A DNA stretch of 19,569 nucleotides. It comes from Deltaproteobacteria bacterium UBA6930. Its GTDB lineage: Bacteria; Myxococcota_A; UBA9160; UBA6930. The notes under the pieces are model-generated. The model ran no database searches. It had not been told where the DNA came from and saw only the letters and a program-made list of their open reading frames with translations. This document shows positions 1-7,551 of this stretch, one piece after another. Position 1 is the stretch's first letter. Every line of letters begins with the position of its first letter. Location: assembly GCA_002450755.1 (NCBI GenBank), contig DKAI01000125.1, positions 1-19,569 of the forward strand, written 5' to 3'. The position numbers and the translations under genes were made by a program.

Positions 1-58
1 CTGTATTACGAGAGAATTCCCTACGGCTCAAACTTATTCTTTTTTGATTTCGACTCAT
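1..58 (-). CDS. N-terminus of Tat-exported protein, probable DUF1501 partner (partial)
   Basis: An ATG at 58-56 opens a frame that stays open to the left edge (19 codons). It begins MSRNQKRISLSRREFSRNT, where SRREFS is a twin-arginine (Tat) export motif close to the N-terminus. A good ribosome site, GAGGA, lies seven bases before the ATG, and its TGAGGA includes the TGA stop of the DUF1800 gene upstream, so the two are almost certainly co-translated. From family knowledge, DUF1800 genes are commonly followed by DUF1501 genes, whose products carry Tat signals; DUF1501 proteins are sulfatase/alkaline-phosphatase-like secreted proteins of unclear function. The DUF1501 name is inference from position and signal only, because the domain lies outside the window. 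Confidence 0.7.
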   Translation of the reverse strand, partial: MSRNQKRISLSRREFSRNT

Positions 59-68
59 TAAAACGTCC

Positions 69-1904
69 TCAACCCAATTGATACTCTGGAGTACTTAGAA
101 TCAGATGAACAAGCTCCCTCAGCGGACGGTCTAGATAGCTCCACGCCTTCTTTACGTCTCGAGTGCCTAATTGCCCTTCCAAAAACCTTACCAGCCTCGA
201 CCTAAACTCTAAATCTACGGGGACGCTTAATAGTCGTAGAACAAAATGGTCCACAATTTCCTCGAGAGTACTGGCTTGTGCCTCCTCGATCATAGCCTTG
301 AGATCTAGCCTAGGAATATTTCGAGGAATTGGCTTTACTTTTGCAATTGCCATTTGCCAACCTCGGTAACTACCAAGGCGTGTATTAAAATCTTCATCGC
401 GATCGGCCATTTGATTAGCTTCAGACATCATCACATTCTCATCTAGTTCCGGAATCGTCGCGTTGGTCACATCTAATCCCGCTGCAATTTTTTCGTGGAC
501 TTTTCTGATATTTTCTGTCCTTGGAAACCGATCGTGGGGAATAAAATTAATGTCGGGGAATACTACGTCATACGCAAAATTTCCTCGCGCAATAAGAAGT
601 CCCGGCGTAATCCAACTTTCTCCATATGCCCATCCTGCAACCGAAGGTGGCCTAAAAAGCTGCTGCCCGAGCTCTGAAGTAATATCATTGAAATCCGGAA
701 CACCTGGAATTTCCGTAAGCCCCATTTTCCGGTAAGTCGAAACAACTAAAGGAACGGGAGCCTTAATCTGTGTTCCAATTGATGCTGAACTGTAAAAATC
801 TTTTGAGTTAAATATCACAGTAAGAAATTTCGAAATATCATAGTCATTTGAACGAAGTGTTTGGGCGAGTTTCTCTTTAAATTTTTCTGATGGATTATCT
901 CGGACAAAGAAGCGATACAATTTACCCGCAATGAACTTAGCTGTGATTTTCTGTTCTAAAATAATGTCGATGACATCGACTCCATCGAAATTCCCTGCAC
1001 GACCCAGGAAAACTTTTTCTAGTTCGTCATGTTGATCTTGTCTAATTTCAAACTCTAAATCCGAATAATTCCATCCGGTAAAGGCTCGGGCACCCTCCCT
1101 AATGTCAATTTCTTCGTAATTCCCCACTCCCATCGTAAAAAGTTCCATGATCTCTCGCGCAAAATTTTCGTTCGGAGAGCCTTTGACATTTACTCCCGCG
1201 TCCAAATAGGAAAGCATCGCAGGATCCTGAGAAACCTTGATCAAAAGTTCACGGAACGACCCGAGCCCCAAACTATGGAATATGGCTAATTGGTTTTCCA
1301 TCTTCCTATAATCCCGAACCTTGATCTCATTAACGGCAAAATGCCCATGCCAGAACAGGGCGAGCTTTTCTTGAAGTGGACGGTCGGTATTTAACATCCG
1401 ATACGCCCACCAATAGGCCAATCGGTGTGTTTCCAGGCGACTTGCTCTTAACCAATAAAAGAATCTATCGACAGAGGGCTGAAGCCTTCGATTTCCACTC
1501 GGCTTATTGAGTACACCGAGAGCGCCCCCGTTCTTCGCTGCCAACTCCGTGGTTGCCGGCCTGCTGGGCGGGAATGGCTCTAAGCCTGGGTCGTGAACTC
1601 CCGAGGCCTCGAAAGGTCTGAGGTGAGTATTGTCTATATCCTGAAGGTCAATAAATTGCCGAACGGCAAGGCTGGGAGGCATTGCCTCCAACGCTTTCAC
1701 CTCCTCTGGTGAGCCTCCAAAGCCGGCTCTCTCCAAAAGATGCGCTGCTCTCTCGTAATTCCAATCTTTAATAGCAATGGGTCGTAAATCCTCAACCCAG
1801 GCCTCAGTAGAAGAACCAGCAGGTAGCGATGACCCAACCAAGCCTATTGTCACCAGCAAAGGAAGAGGATTTATCCAATCTGCGTAAAATTTTCGAAGTA
1901 GCAT
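69..1904 (-). CDS. DUF1800 family secreted protein
   Basis: The 611-residue product matches the DUF1800 family. Its function is unknown; members are exported and are usually encoded beside DUF1501 proteins. Visible features are an N-terminal hydrophobic segment at about residues 12-30 that could be a signal peptide, and the early motif AAHLLERAGFG (53-63). FWHGHF follows at 184-189, then NENFAREIMELFT at 245-257, and ARAFTGW at about 272-278. These are the blocks I associate with the family, and the length is within its range. The ATG at 1904 is preceded by a G-rich stretch (GGGGG about five bases upstream) that can serve as ribosome site. The gene ends ten bases before a Tat-signal ORF that leaves the window. 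The role is unassigned; cell-surface or polysaccharide-related work is only speculation. Confidence 0.88.
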   Translation of the reverse strand: MLLRKFYADWINPLPLLVTIGLVGSSLPAGSSTEAWVEDLRPIAIKDWNYERAAHLLERAGFGGSPEEVKALEAMPPSLAVRQFIDLQDIDNTHLRPFEASGVHDPGLEPFPPSRPATTELAAKNGGALGVLNKPSGNRRLQPSVDRFFYWLRASRLETHRLAYWWAYRMLNTDRPLQEKLALFWHGHFAVNEIKVRDYRKMENQLAIFHSLGLGSFRELLIKVSQDPAMLSYLDAGVNVKGSPNENFAREIMELFTMGVGNYEEIDIREGARAFTGWNYSDLEFEIRQDQHDELEKVFLGRAGNFDGVDVIDIILEQKITAKFIAGKLYRFFVRDNPSEKFKEKLAQTLRSNDYDISKFLTVIFNSKDFYSSASIGTQIKAPVPLVVSTYRKMGLTEIPGVPDFNDITSELGQQLFRPPSVAGWAYGESWITPGLLIARGNFAYDVVFPDINFIPHDRFPRTENIRKVHEKIAAGLDVTNATIPELDENVMMSEANQMADRDEDFNTRLGSYRGWQMAIAKVKPIPRNIPRLDLKAMIEEAQASTLEEIVDHFVLRLLSVPVDLEFRSRLVRFLEGQLGTRDVKKAWSYLDRPLRELVHLILSTPEYQLG

Positions 1905-2052
1905 CGGAACCCCCGAAATAAACCTATTGAAACCACTCCCCTATCCTATCGAATTAACCGGATTCTGCTGGAAACGATTCGCCTAGCGCTCAAAAGAGAA
2001 ACACAGCAAGGCTCCAGACCAGGAAGTAAACACATTTTTAATCTTTTTCGTA

Positions 2053-2058
2053 TATAAT
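2053..2058 (+). promoter_or_regulatory. Candidate -10 box upstream of the small conserved gene
   Basis: A perfect TATAAT (within TATATAAT) lies in the divergent gap 1905-2184. No good TTGACA is present at the usual distance; the region at about 2030-2036 is only a weak match. If it is used, transcription would begin near 2065 and leave a leader of about 120 bases before the TTG start at 2185. Confidence 0.4.
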
Positions 2059-2097
2059 TTAAGCAGTTATGAAATTCAATAAGAAAGCAACGTCAGC

Positions 2098-2127
2098 GGC
2101 TCATTCTCCAAAGGATTCCTTTGAGCC
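2098..2127 (+). promoter_or_regulatory. Hairpin in the leader of the small conserved gene
   Basis: GGCTC (2098-2102) pairs with GAGCC (2123-2127), and AAAGG (2110-2114) pairs with CCTTT (2118-2122). The loop is ATT, with a seven-base bulge at 2103-2109. That makes ten pairs, half of them G-C rich. No T-run follows, so this is not an ordinary intrinsic terminator. It lies between the candidate -10 box and the start at 2185, so a role in leader folding is possible but unproven. Confidence 0.35.
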
Positions 2128-2184
2128 CCTAACATAGTTTCCGACTCGTTCTAATATGTTCATTTTCAAATTGGGAGAATCCGC

Positions 2185-2427
2185 TTGTCTGAAAACGAAG
2201 AAGAATTGAAACAAGAACTAGAGAAATTGCGAGCGGAGAATAGAGCTCTAAAAAGAGGTGGTGACCTTCAACTCAAAGTTAGTGCCAAGGGCGCCGTCTC
2301 GCTTTACGGGCTAAGGCGGTTTCCGGCGACATTCTATGCGGATGAGTGGGAAAAAATCCTGGGGATGAAAGACAGGATTTTGGAATTTATTCGAGATAAC
2401 GATGCTGCACTTCAACGCAAGAATTAG
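2185..2427 (+). CDS. Small conserved protein with N-terminal coiled coil (80 aa)
   Basis: The 80-residue product starts at a TTG with ribosome site GGGAGA six bases upstream. Residues 3-25 are rich in Glu, Leu and Lys with heptad spacing (EEELKQELEKLRAENRALKR), giving a short coiled coil. Residues 29-62 form a compact core, KVSAKGAVSLYGLRRFPATFYADEWEKIL. From memory this core resembles a widespread family of short uncharacterised bacterial proteins with a K-V-S-x-K-G-x-x-S-x-Y-G-L-x-R-F-P pattern; I know of no function for it. The gene stands alone, 94 bases before the CoA-transferase gene, with its own candidate promoter and leader hairpin. It may be transcribed through into that cluster, as I see no terminator between them. 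Confidence 0.8.
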   Translation: MSENEEELKQELEKLRAENRALKRGGDLQLKVSAKGAVSLYGLRRFPATFYADEWEKILGMKDRILEFIRDNDAALQRKN

Positions 2428-2521
2428 GCGCGATAGAACCCAAGAGGATAAGGCGAGTTTATTAAACGAACTAAAAGTCGATATTTCTATTGGCCTTTGG
2501 ACAAAAGAAATGGGCCCTTAA

Positions 2522-3727
2522 TTGAATAGTACTGCTCCACTTAGCGACATCCGTGTCCTTGACCTTACCCGATACTTGGCAGGACCGTTTGCAACAATGC
2601 TCCTCTCCGACTACGGCGCCGATGTCGTAAAAATTGAGAGTACAGGGGATAGAGAGTTCCGTTCACGAGCAAACACGACTGACAGTTACTTCTTTCTTTC
2701 TGCGAACCGTGGGAAGCGCTCGGTGACTCTCAATCTAAAGAAAGCAGAAGGACGAAAACTTTTTTTAAAACTTGTCCCAGAATTCGACGTGGTAATAGAA
2801 AATTTCCGCCCAGGAGTCATGAAAGAGCTAGGGCTGGGAGCTGAATTGCTATTGGAGGTGAATCCTGGCCTGATTTATTGTGGTATTTCAGGCTTTGGGG
2901 CGACCGGTCCGTACTCGGAAAGACCCGGGTTCGATCAAATTGCCCAGGGTTTAAGTGGTTTCATGAGCCTCACGGGAACAGATGAAAGCGGACCAACGAG
3001 GGCGGGCATCGCAATATGTGATCTACTTGGAGGGATTTTTGCCGCCCATGGAATTCAGCTTGCTTTACTCTCTCGAGAAAAGACTGGAAAAGGTCAGATA
3101 GTTCACACATCCTTACTCGAAGCCATGGTCTCTATCCTATCATGGGGCGCGGGCATGTTTTTTGACCGAGGAACTTCTCCCGGACCTGCCGGTCAACACC
3201 ATCCTTTGTCGAGCCCGTACGGAAGGTTTGCAGCGAAGGACGGCTATATAAACATCGCTGCAGGCAATGAAAAAATGTGGGGGAAACTAGCTTCGGCTCT
3301 TGGAAAGCCAGAGTGGACAGATAGCGAGCTATTCCATGATTCGTCTTCACGAATTAAAAACCGCCAAAAACTGACTGAAGAGATCGAGAAAGTTTTGTCA
3401 AATCGGAGTGTCGACAGCTGGGTCGAACTCATCAATTCAGCAGGCGTGCCTTGTGGGCCTGTCTTGAATATGCAGGAAGTTTTCGAGAATCCTCAAGTGT
3501 TGGCAAGAAACATGAAAGTCGAAATGCCCCACCCTGAAGTAGGTACCTTTATAACAACCGGGTTACCGGTAAAACTTTCCGAGACGCCAGGAAAAATCGA
3601 GAGAAGGCCTCCTCTACACGGGGAACATACAGAAGAAATACTAAGAGAATTTGGGATCGAAGACACGGAGATAGATTTCCTGAAGAGAGAATCTGTAATC
3701 GGCTCTAAAACAAGAACATCTGAGTAA
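2522..3727 (+). CDS. CaiB/BaiF family (class III) CoA-transferase
   Basis: The 401-residue product is a class III CoA-transferase. These enzymes move CoA from an acyl-CoA donor to a carboxylic acid through an aspartyl thioester. The opening LSDIRVLDLTRYLAGPF (7-23) and the SDYGADVVKIE block (29-39) are family hallmarks. ENFRPGVM (93-100) and GLIYCGISGFGATGPYS (116-132) follow, and the likely catalytic aspartate is D167 in AICDLLGG. Length is normal. The start is TTG: an in-frame TAA ends at 2521, directly before it, and the next Met (residue 26) would remove the first strand. No clear ribosome site is visible. The gene ends seven bases before the DMFase-like small subunit, so it is probably in the same operon. 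The acid substrate is unknown; activation of the acid released from an amide is inference. Confidence 0.92.
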   Translation: MNSTAPLSDIRVLDLTRYLAGPFATMLLSDYGADVVKIESTGDREFRSRANTTDSYFFLSANRGKRSVTLNLKKAEGRKLFLKLVPEFDVVIENFRPGVMKELGLGAELLLEVNPGLIYCGISGFGATGPYSERPGFDQIAQGLSGFMSLTGTDESGPTRAGIAICDLLGGIFAAHGIQLALLSREKTGKGQIVHTSLLEAMVSILSWGAGMFFDRGTSPGPAGQHHPLSSPYGRFAAKDGYINIAAGNEKMWGKLASALGKPEWTDSELFHDSSSRIKNRQKLTEEIEKVLSNRSVDSWVELINSAGVPCGPVLNMQEVFENPQVLARNMKVEMPHPEVGTFITTGLPVKLSETPGKIERRPPLHGEHTEEILREFGIEDTEIDFLKRESVIGSKTRTSE

Positions 3728-3734
3728 CATTTCA

Positions 3735-4034
3735 ATGAAGAATATAGACTCCTCTCGCAAAGACTTAGCGTACGAATTTCGCGATACACCATTTGGTCCA
3801 CACAGCGCAGAATTACGAGAAATTCTTCAAATTCTCCGATGGACTCCTCTCGAAGGTAAGAGAATTTTGGTTTGTACAAGACCAAATGAGGAATGGCGAA
3901 TAGGAATTAATCCAGGTGTGCGCGGAAAGAAAATCATTTTTGAAGGCGATCCCTTTGATAACTTTCGCGGGGCTCTCTGGGGATTATTTCGACGCCGCTG
4001 GGAACTCGCCACTGGCGAGCGACTGGAACCTTAG
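3735..4034 (+). CDS. Short DMFase-type alpha (small) subunit-like protein
   Basis: A 99-residue protein lies directly before the large-subunit gene, with an eight-base gap. Compared from memory with the small subunit of N,N-dimethylformamidase (about 130 residues), it keeps the same order of marks: a PFG segment (19-21), an amphipathic LREILQILRWTP helix (27-38), GK (41-42), an E-W pair at 53-54, and a closing basic helix with RRRW (86-89). It lacks roughly the first 30-40 residues of that subunit. In DMFase the small subunit packs on the large one and is needed for the active oligomer. The assignment rests on this pattern plus position, not on a computed alignment. If it is wrong, this is simply an unrecognised small protein co-translated with the hydrolase. 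The ribosome site is weak (GAG about nine bases upstream), suggesting coupling to the preceding gene. Confidence 0.68.
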   Translation: MKNIDSSRKDLAYEFRDTPFGPHSAELREILQILRWTPLEGKRILVCTRPNEEWRIGINPGVRGKKIIFEGDPFDNFRGALWGLFRRRWELATGERLEP

Positions 4035-4042
4035 AGATCATT

Positions 4043-6241
4043 ATGGAAAAGATCACTGGATATTCTGATAAAATTTGCGGCTCCCCGGGAGAAGCGATCT
4101 CGTTCAAGGTCTCTTCACCTCAAAGATTGTCTTACCAGGCGGAACTGGTCCGCCTTCGATGCGCCGACAGTTCCGCAACAGGTCCCGGTTTTAAAGAGTT
4201 CTCATTGCCTGCAGCTTTTACGGGAGAACATACCGGCCGTCGCCAGCGAATCGGTATCGGTTCATTTGTAAAGGCAGACAATATCACTGCATTCGACCTA
4301 AAAAGAGTAACACTATTATCTCTTATATGGCCCACTCTACCTAAGGGCAAAGAACAAGCTCTCATGGGGACCTGGGATCCGAAGGCAAAGTCAGGTTATG
4401 GCCTTTTTATAACGAAAGACGGTACTCTGTCTTTTTCAATCGGTAACGGATCTGAACCGGTCTTCACAATCGATTCGGAAACCCCACTGCAGCCCAGGCA
4501 TTGGTACTTAGTTGCTGCGACTTATAACGATGAAACGGGCGAAGCAAATCTTCATCAAATCCCTCAATTTCAATACGCTTACTCGAGTGATTCTATTACA
4601 AAATCTCAAATTAAAAAACTTTCTATTCGCAATAACGGATTTTTTAGAATCGCGTCTTGGGAAATAGACGGTATTCCAAAGTCTTGTTTCAACGGAAAGA
4701 TCGAGCGTCCTCGAGTTTCTAAGCAAGCACTTCGACTCAGCGAAATCGAATCATTGGTAAATTCTGAAACAAGCTCTAGTTTAAATGCCGATGTCGTAGC
4801 TGCTTGGGATTTCGGAGCGAACAACTCTTCGGATATCCTTGTAGATATTGGTCATCACCGACTTGAGGCACGTACATACAACTTGCCAACGCGTGCTGTA
4901 AGAGGATCACGTTGGGATGGTAGTCAACACTCTTTCACTCAGGCCCCTTCCCACTACGGCGCGATTCACTTTCACGAGGACGATCTCTATGATTGCGGTT
5001 GGGATACCGATTTTCAATTTGAAATACCAGATGGCTTCCCATCTGGTTTATACGCAGCAAAACTAACAATGGGAGAAGAGGAAGAATACCTTCCCTTCTA
5101 CGTAAGACCCCCAAAAGGTACTGCTCGATCTCGTCTCGCTCTACTTATACCCACGGCAAGCTATTGCGCATATGCGAACTATCATGTCGGGACTGAATGG
5201 GTATTTTCAGAGCAAATATTGAATGCCTTCACCGTTCTGGACGCCGAGGCGCAGTATTTGCAACATCATGCAGATTTAGGAATTTCGTCTTATGACTCAC
5301 ACGTGGACGGAAGTGGCTGTTCGTATTCCTCTAGACTACGCCCAGTACTAAACATGAGGCCACACACCTGGGCTTGGCAGTTTGCTGCGGATACTCATAT
5401 CATTGATTGGCTTGAACAAAAAAACTTCGACGTCGATATCTTTACAGATGAAGATTTACACAACGAAGGATTCAGCCTTTTGGAACCCTATTCCTGTGTC
5501 ATGACGGGAACCCACCCAGAATATTATTCGCGTAACATGATGAACACTCTCCTTGCATACCAACAGAGGGGAGGAAGGTTTATGTATATGGGCGGTAATG
5601 GATTCTACTGGAAAATCGATTACCACAAAGATTTTCCCGGCGTAATTGAAGTCAGAAGAGCGGAAGACGGCAGTCGAAGTTGGATTTCCGAGCCCGGCGA
5701 ATACTATCATTCCTTCAGTGGCGAATTAGGAGGTCTATGGAGACGCAATGGGCTCCCCCCTCAGGCAATTGCTGGAATCGGTTTCACCGCACAGGGATTT
5801 GACAAGTCTACCTTTTATGAGCGGACAGATGACAGCTTCGACCCGCGAGTAGAATTTATTTTCAAAGGAATAAAAGCGGAAGAAAAGATTGGAGACTTTG
5901 GTGAAATGGGCGGTGGTGCCGCAGGGTTAGAAATTGACCGTGCCGACTTACAACTTGGAACTCCTCCGCATGCGTTGGTAATCGCATCAGCTACGAATTT
6001 CTCCGATGGATACCATTGGGTTGCTGAAGAACATACGCATGCTCATAAAGCTATTACGGGTACAACGTGCCCCCATGTTCGCGCCGACATGGTTTTTTAC
6101 GAAACGCCTGGTGGAGGCGCAGTATTTTCTACTGGATCAATTGCATGGTCCGGCGCGCTCTCATCAAAAAACTACAATAACAATGTTTCCCGAATTACCG
6201 AAAATGTTTTACGTCGGTTCTTAGATCCGACCGTTTTTTAA
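4043..6241 (+). CDS. N,N-dimethylformamidase beta (large) subunit family amide hydrolase
   Basis: The 732-residue product has the size and layout of the DMFase large subunit, which hydrolyses the C-N bond of dimethylformamide at a mononuclear iron held by two Tyr and one Glu. Residues about 85-235 look like a LamG/concanavalin-type jelly roll (HWYLVAATYNDETGEANLHQ at 153-172, then FNGKIERPRV). The C-terminal half, from about 360, is the glutamine-amidotransferase-like catalytic region. It contains TASYCAYANYH (371-381), a Ser-Tyr-Asp-Ser-His segment (416-420) and GTHPEYYS (489-496). From memory the paper on the Paracoccus enzyme names Tyr399, Tyr440, His519 and Glu521; H491-P-E493 fits His519/Glu521, and Y374 or Y377 with Y417 are candidate Tyr ligands. 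No signal peptide is seen. The real substrate is unknown, since neighbours point to acyl-CoA chemistry rather than one-carbon growth. Confidence 0.9.
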   Translation: MEKITGYSDKICGSPGEAISFKVSSPQRLSYQAELVRLRCADSSATGPGFKEFSLPAAFTGEHTGRRQRIGIGSFVKADNITAFDLKRVTLLSLIWPTLPKGKEQALMGTWDPKAKSGYGLFITKDGTLSFSIGNGSEPVFTIDSETPLQPRHWYLVAATYNDETGEANLHQIPQFQYAYSSDSITKSQIKKLSIRNNGFFRIASWEIDGIPKSCFNGKIERPRVSKQALRLSEIESLVNSETSSSLNADVVAAWDFGANNSSDILVDIGHHRLEARTYNLPTRAVRGSRWDGSQHSFTQAPSHYGAIHFHEDDLYDCGWDTDFQFEIPDGFPSGLYAAKLTMGEEEEYLPFYVRPPKGTARSRLALLIPTASYCAYANYHVGTEWVFSEQILNAFTVLDAEAQYLQHHADLGISSYDSHVDGSGCSYSSRLRPVLNMRPHTWAWQFAADTHIIDWLEQKNFDVDIFTDEDLHNEGFSLLEPYSCVMTGTHPEYYSRNMMNTLLAYQQRGGRFMYMGGNGFYWKIDYHKDFPGVIEVRRAEDGSRSWISEPGEYYHSFSGELGGLWRRNGLPPQAIAGIGFTAQGFDKSTFYERTDDSFDPRVEFIFKGIKAEEKIGDFGEMGGGAAGLEIDRADLQLGTPPHALVIASATNFSDGYHWVAEEHTHAHKAITGTTCPHVRADMVFYETPGGGAVFSTGSIAWSGALSSKNYNNNVSRITENVLRRFLDPTVF

Positions 6242-6260
6242 TTTTTTACAGGAGATCTTC

Positions 6261-7508
6261 TTGGACTTTACCATCCCAACGGACATCCAAAACAAACTCA
6301 TCGAGTTGGATCGATTTATCGAAACCGAAATCCTGCCTCTCGAACTTGCCGATGATAACCAGAGATTTTTCGATCACCGAAGAGAGCATTCAAGAACAAA
6401 TTGGGAGAACGATGGACAACCCCGCGAAGAATGGGAAGAACTCCTTTCGGAAATGCGAAGACGATCGGATGCTGCCGGTCACCTACGCTTCGGCTTGCCA
6501 AAGGATATGGGAGGATCCGAAGGCTCTAACCTGGCTATGGCTATCATACGAGAACACTTAGCAGCAAAAGGTCTGGGCCTTCATAATGACTTGCAAAACG
6601 AATCATCGATTGTTGGGAACTTTCCGATAGCGATAATGCTCCATCGGTTTGGTACACAGGCGCAAAAGGATGAATTTTTGGAGGGACTAATTGATGGTTC
6701 CCAACCTATTGGCTTCGGGCTTACCGAGCCATCTCATGGGAGCGACGCAACTTGGCTAGAAACGACTGCAGTAAAAGATGGAGATGATTGGATCTTAAAC
6801 GGTAGTAAACGATTCAACACGGGTTTGCATAGCGCAACTCACGATATGATTTTCGCTAGAACCTCGGGTAAGCCAGGGCAAGCAAAAGGAATCACAGCTT
6901 TTCTAGTGCCTACTAACTCTGCAGGGTTTAGCGTCGATTTCATGTGGTGGACATTTAACATGCCAAGTGATCATGCCGAAATTTCGCTGCATGACGTACG
7001 TGTCCCAAGCTCTTCTATTTTAGGCCAAGAAGGCTCTGGCCTTGAACTTGCGAATACTTTCACACATGAAAATCGTATCCGGCAAGCCGCATCAGGCGTT
7101 GGCGCAGCTCAATTCTGTATAGACGAAAGCGTTAAATACGCAAAAGAACGTATCGTCTTCGATAACCCTTTATGGAAAAATCAGGCGATTCAATTCCCAC
7201 TCGCAGAACTGCAAACCGAATGTGAGATGGTACGCAACTTGGTGTACAAAACTGCTTGGGAGCTCGACCAACTGCACCATATGGAAGTCACTGATAAAGT
7301 TTCAATGTGCAACTACCGCGCTAATAGATTGGTTTGCGATGCTTCCGACCGAGCAATTCAAATCCATGGCGGCCTAGGATACAGCCGACATAAACCGTTT
7401 GAACATATTTATCGTCATCATCGAAGATACCGAATAACCGAAGGGTCAGAAGAGATACAAATCCGAAGAGTTGCCGGAATACTTTTTGGACGACAAGCTA
7501 AACGGTAA
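6261..7508 (+). CDS. Acyl-CoA dehydrogenase family protein
   Basis: The 415-residue product is an FAD-dependent acyl-CoA dehydrogenase, which makes the 2,3-enoyl-CoA and passes electrons to ETF. The FAD/substrate block GFGLTEPSHGSDATW sits near residues 153-167. The C-terminal IQIHGGLGYSRHKP segment is followed by YRITEGSEEIQIRR, where E394 is at the usual catalytic-base position for medium-chain types. Length is slightly longer than the typical 380-400 residues. The start is TTG with an excellent ribosome site, AGGAGA, five bases upstream. It lies 19 bases after the DMFase-like large subunit, so it is very likely the last gene of that operon. The divergent N-terminal region resembles the ACAD10/11-like group (inference). 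The substrate is probably the CoA ester produced by the upstream CoA-transferase. Confidence 0.92.
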   Translation: MDFTIPTDIQNKLIELDRFIETEILPLELADDNQRFFDHRREHSRTNWENDGQPREEWEELLSEMRRRSDAAGHLRFGLPKDMGGSEGSNLAMAIIREHLAAKGLGLHNDLQNESSIVGNFPIAIMLHRFGTQAQKDEFLEGLIDGSQPIGFGLTEPSHGSDATWLETTAVKDGDDWILNGSKRFNTGLHSATHDMIFARTSGKPGQAKGITAFLVPTNSAGFSVDFMWWTFNMPSDHAEISLHDVRVPSSSILGQEGSGLELANTFTHENRIRQAASGVGAAQFCIDESVKYAKERIVFDNPLWKNQAIQFPLAELQTECEMVRNLVYKTAWELDQLHHMEVTDKVSMCNYRANRLVCDASDRAIQIHGGLGYSRHKPFEHIYRHHRRYRITEGSEEIQIRRVAGILFGRQAKR

Positions 7509-7551
7509 CAGTCCTAGAAATCTGAAAATGTCTAGGGGGACCTAAAAGCGC

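Noticed and set aside
2069..2137. 22-codon ORF in the leader as an annotated gene
   Set aside because: No ribosome site and no recognisable product; kept only as an observation about the leader.
3493..3885. 130-codon minus-strand open frame across the end of the CoA-transferase gene
   Set aside because: It lies opposite two well-supported coding regions and its product resembles no domain; it is a shadow frame.
7513..7536. CCTAGA / TCTAGG inverted repeat between the convergent acyl-CoA dehydrogenase and carboxyltransferase genes
   Set aside because: Only six A/T-rich pairs with a 12-base loop and no T-run; too weak to call a terminator.
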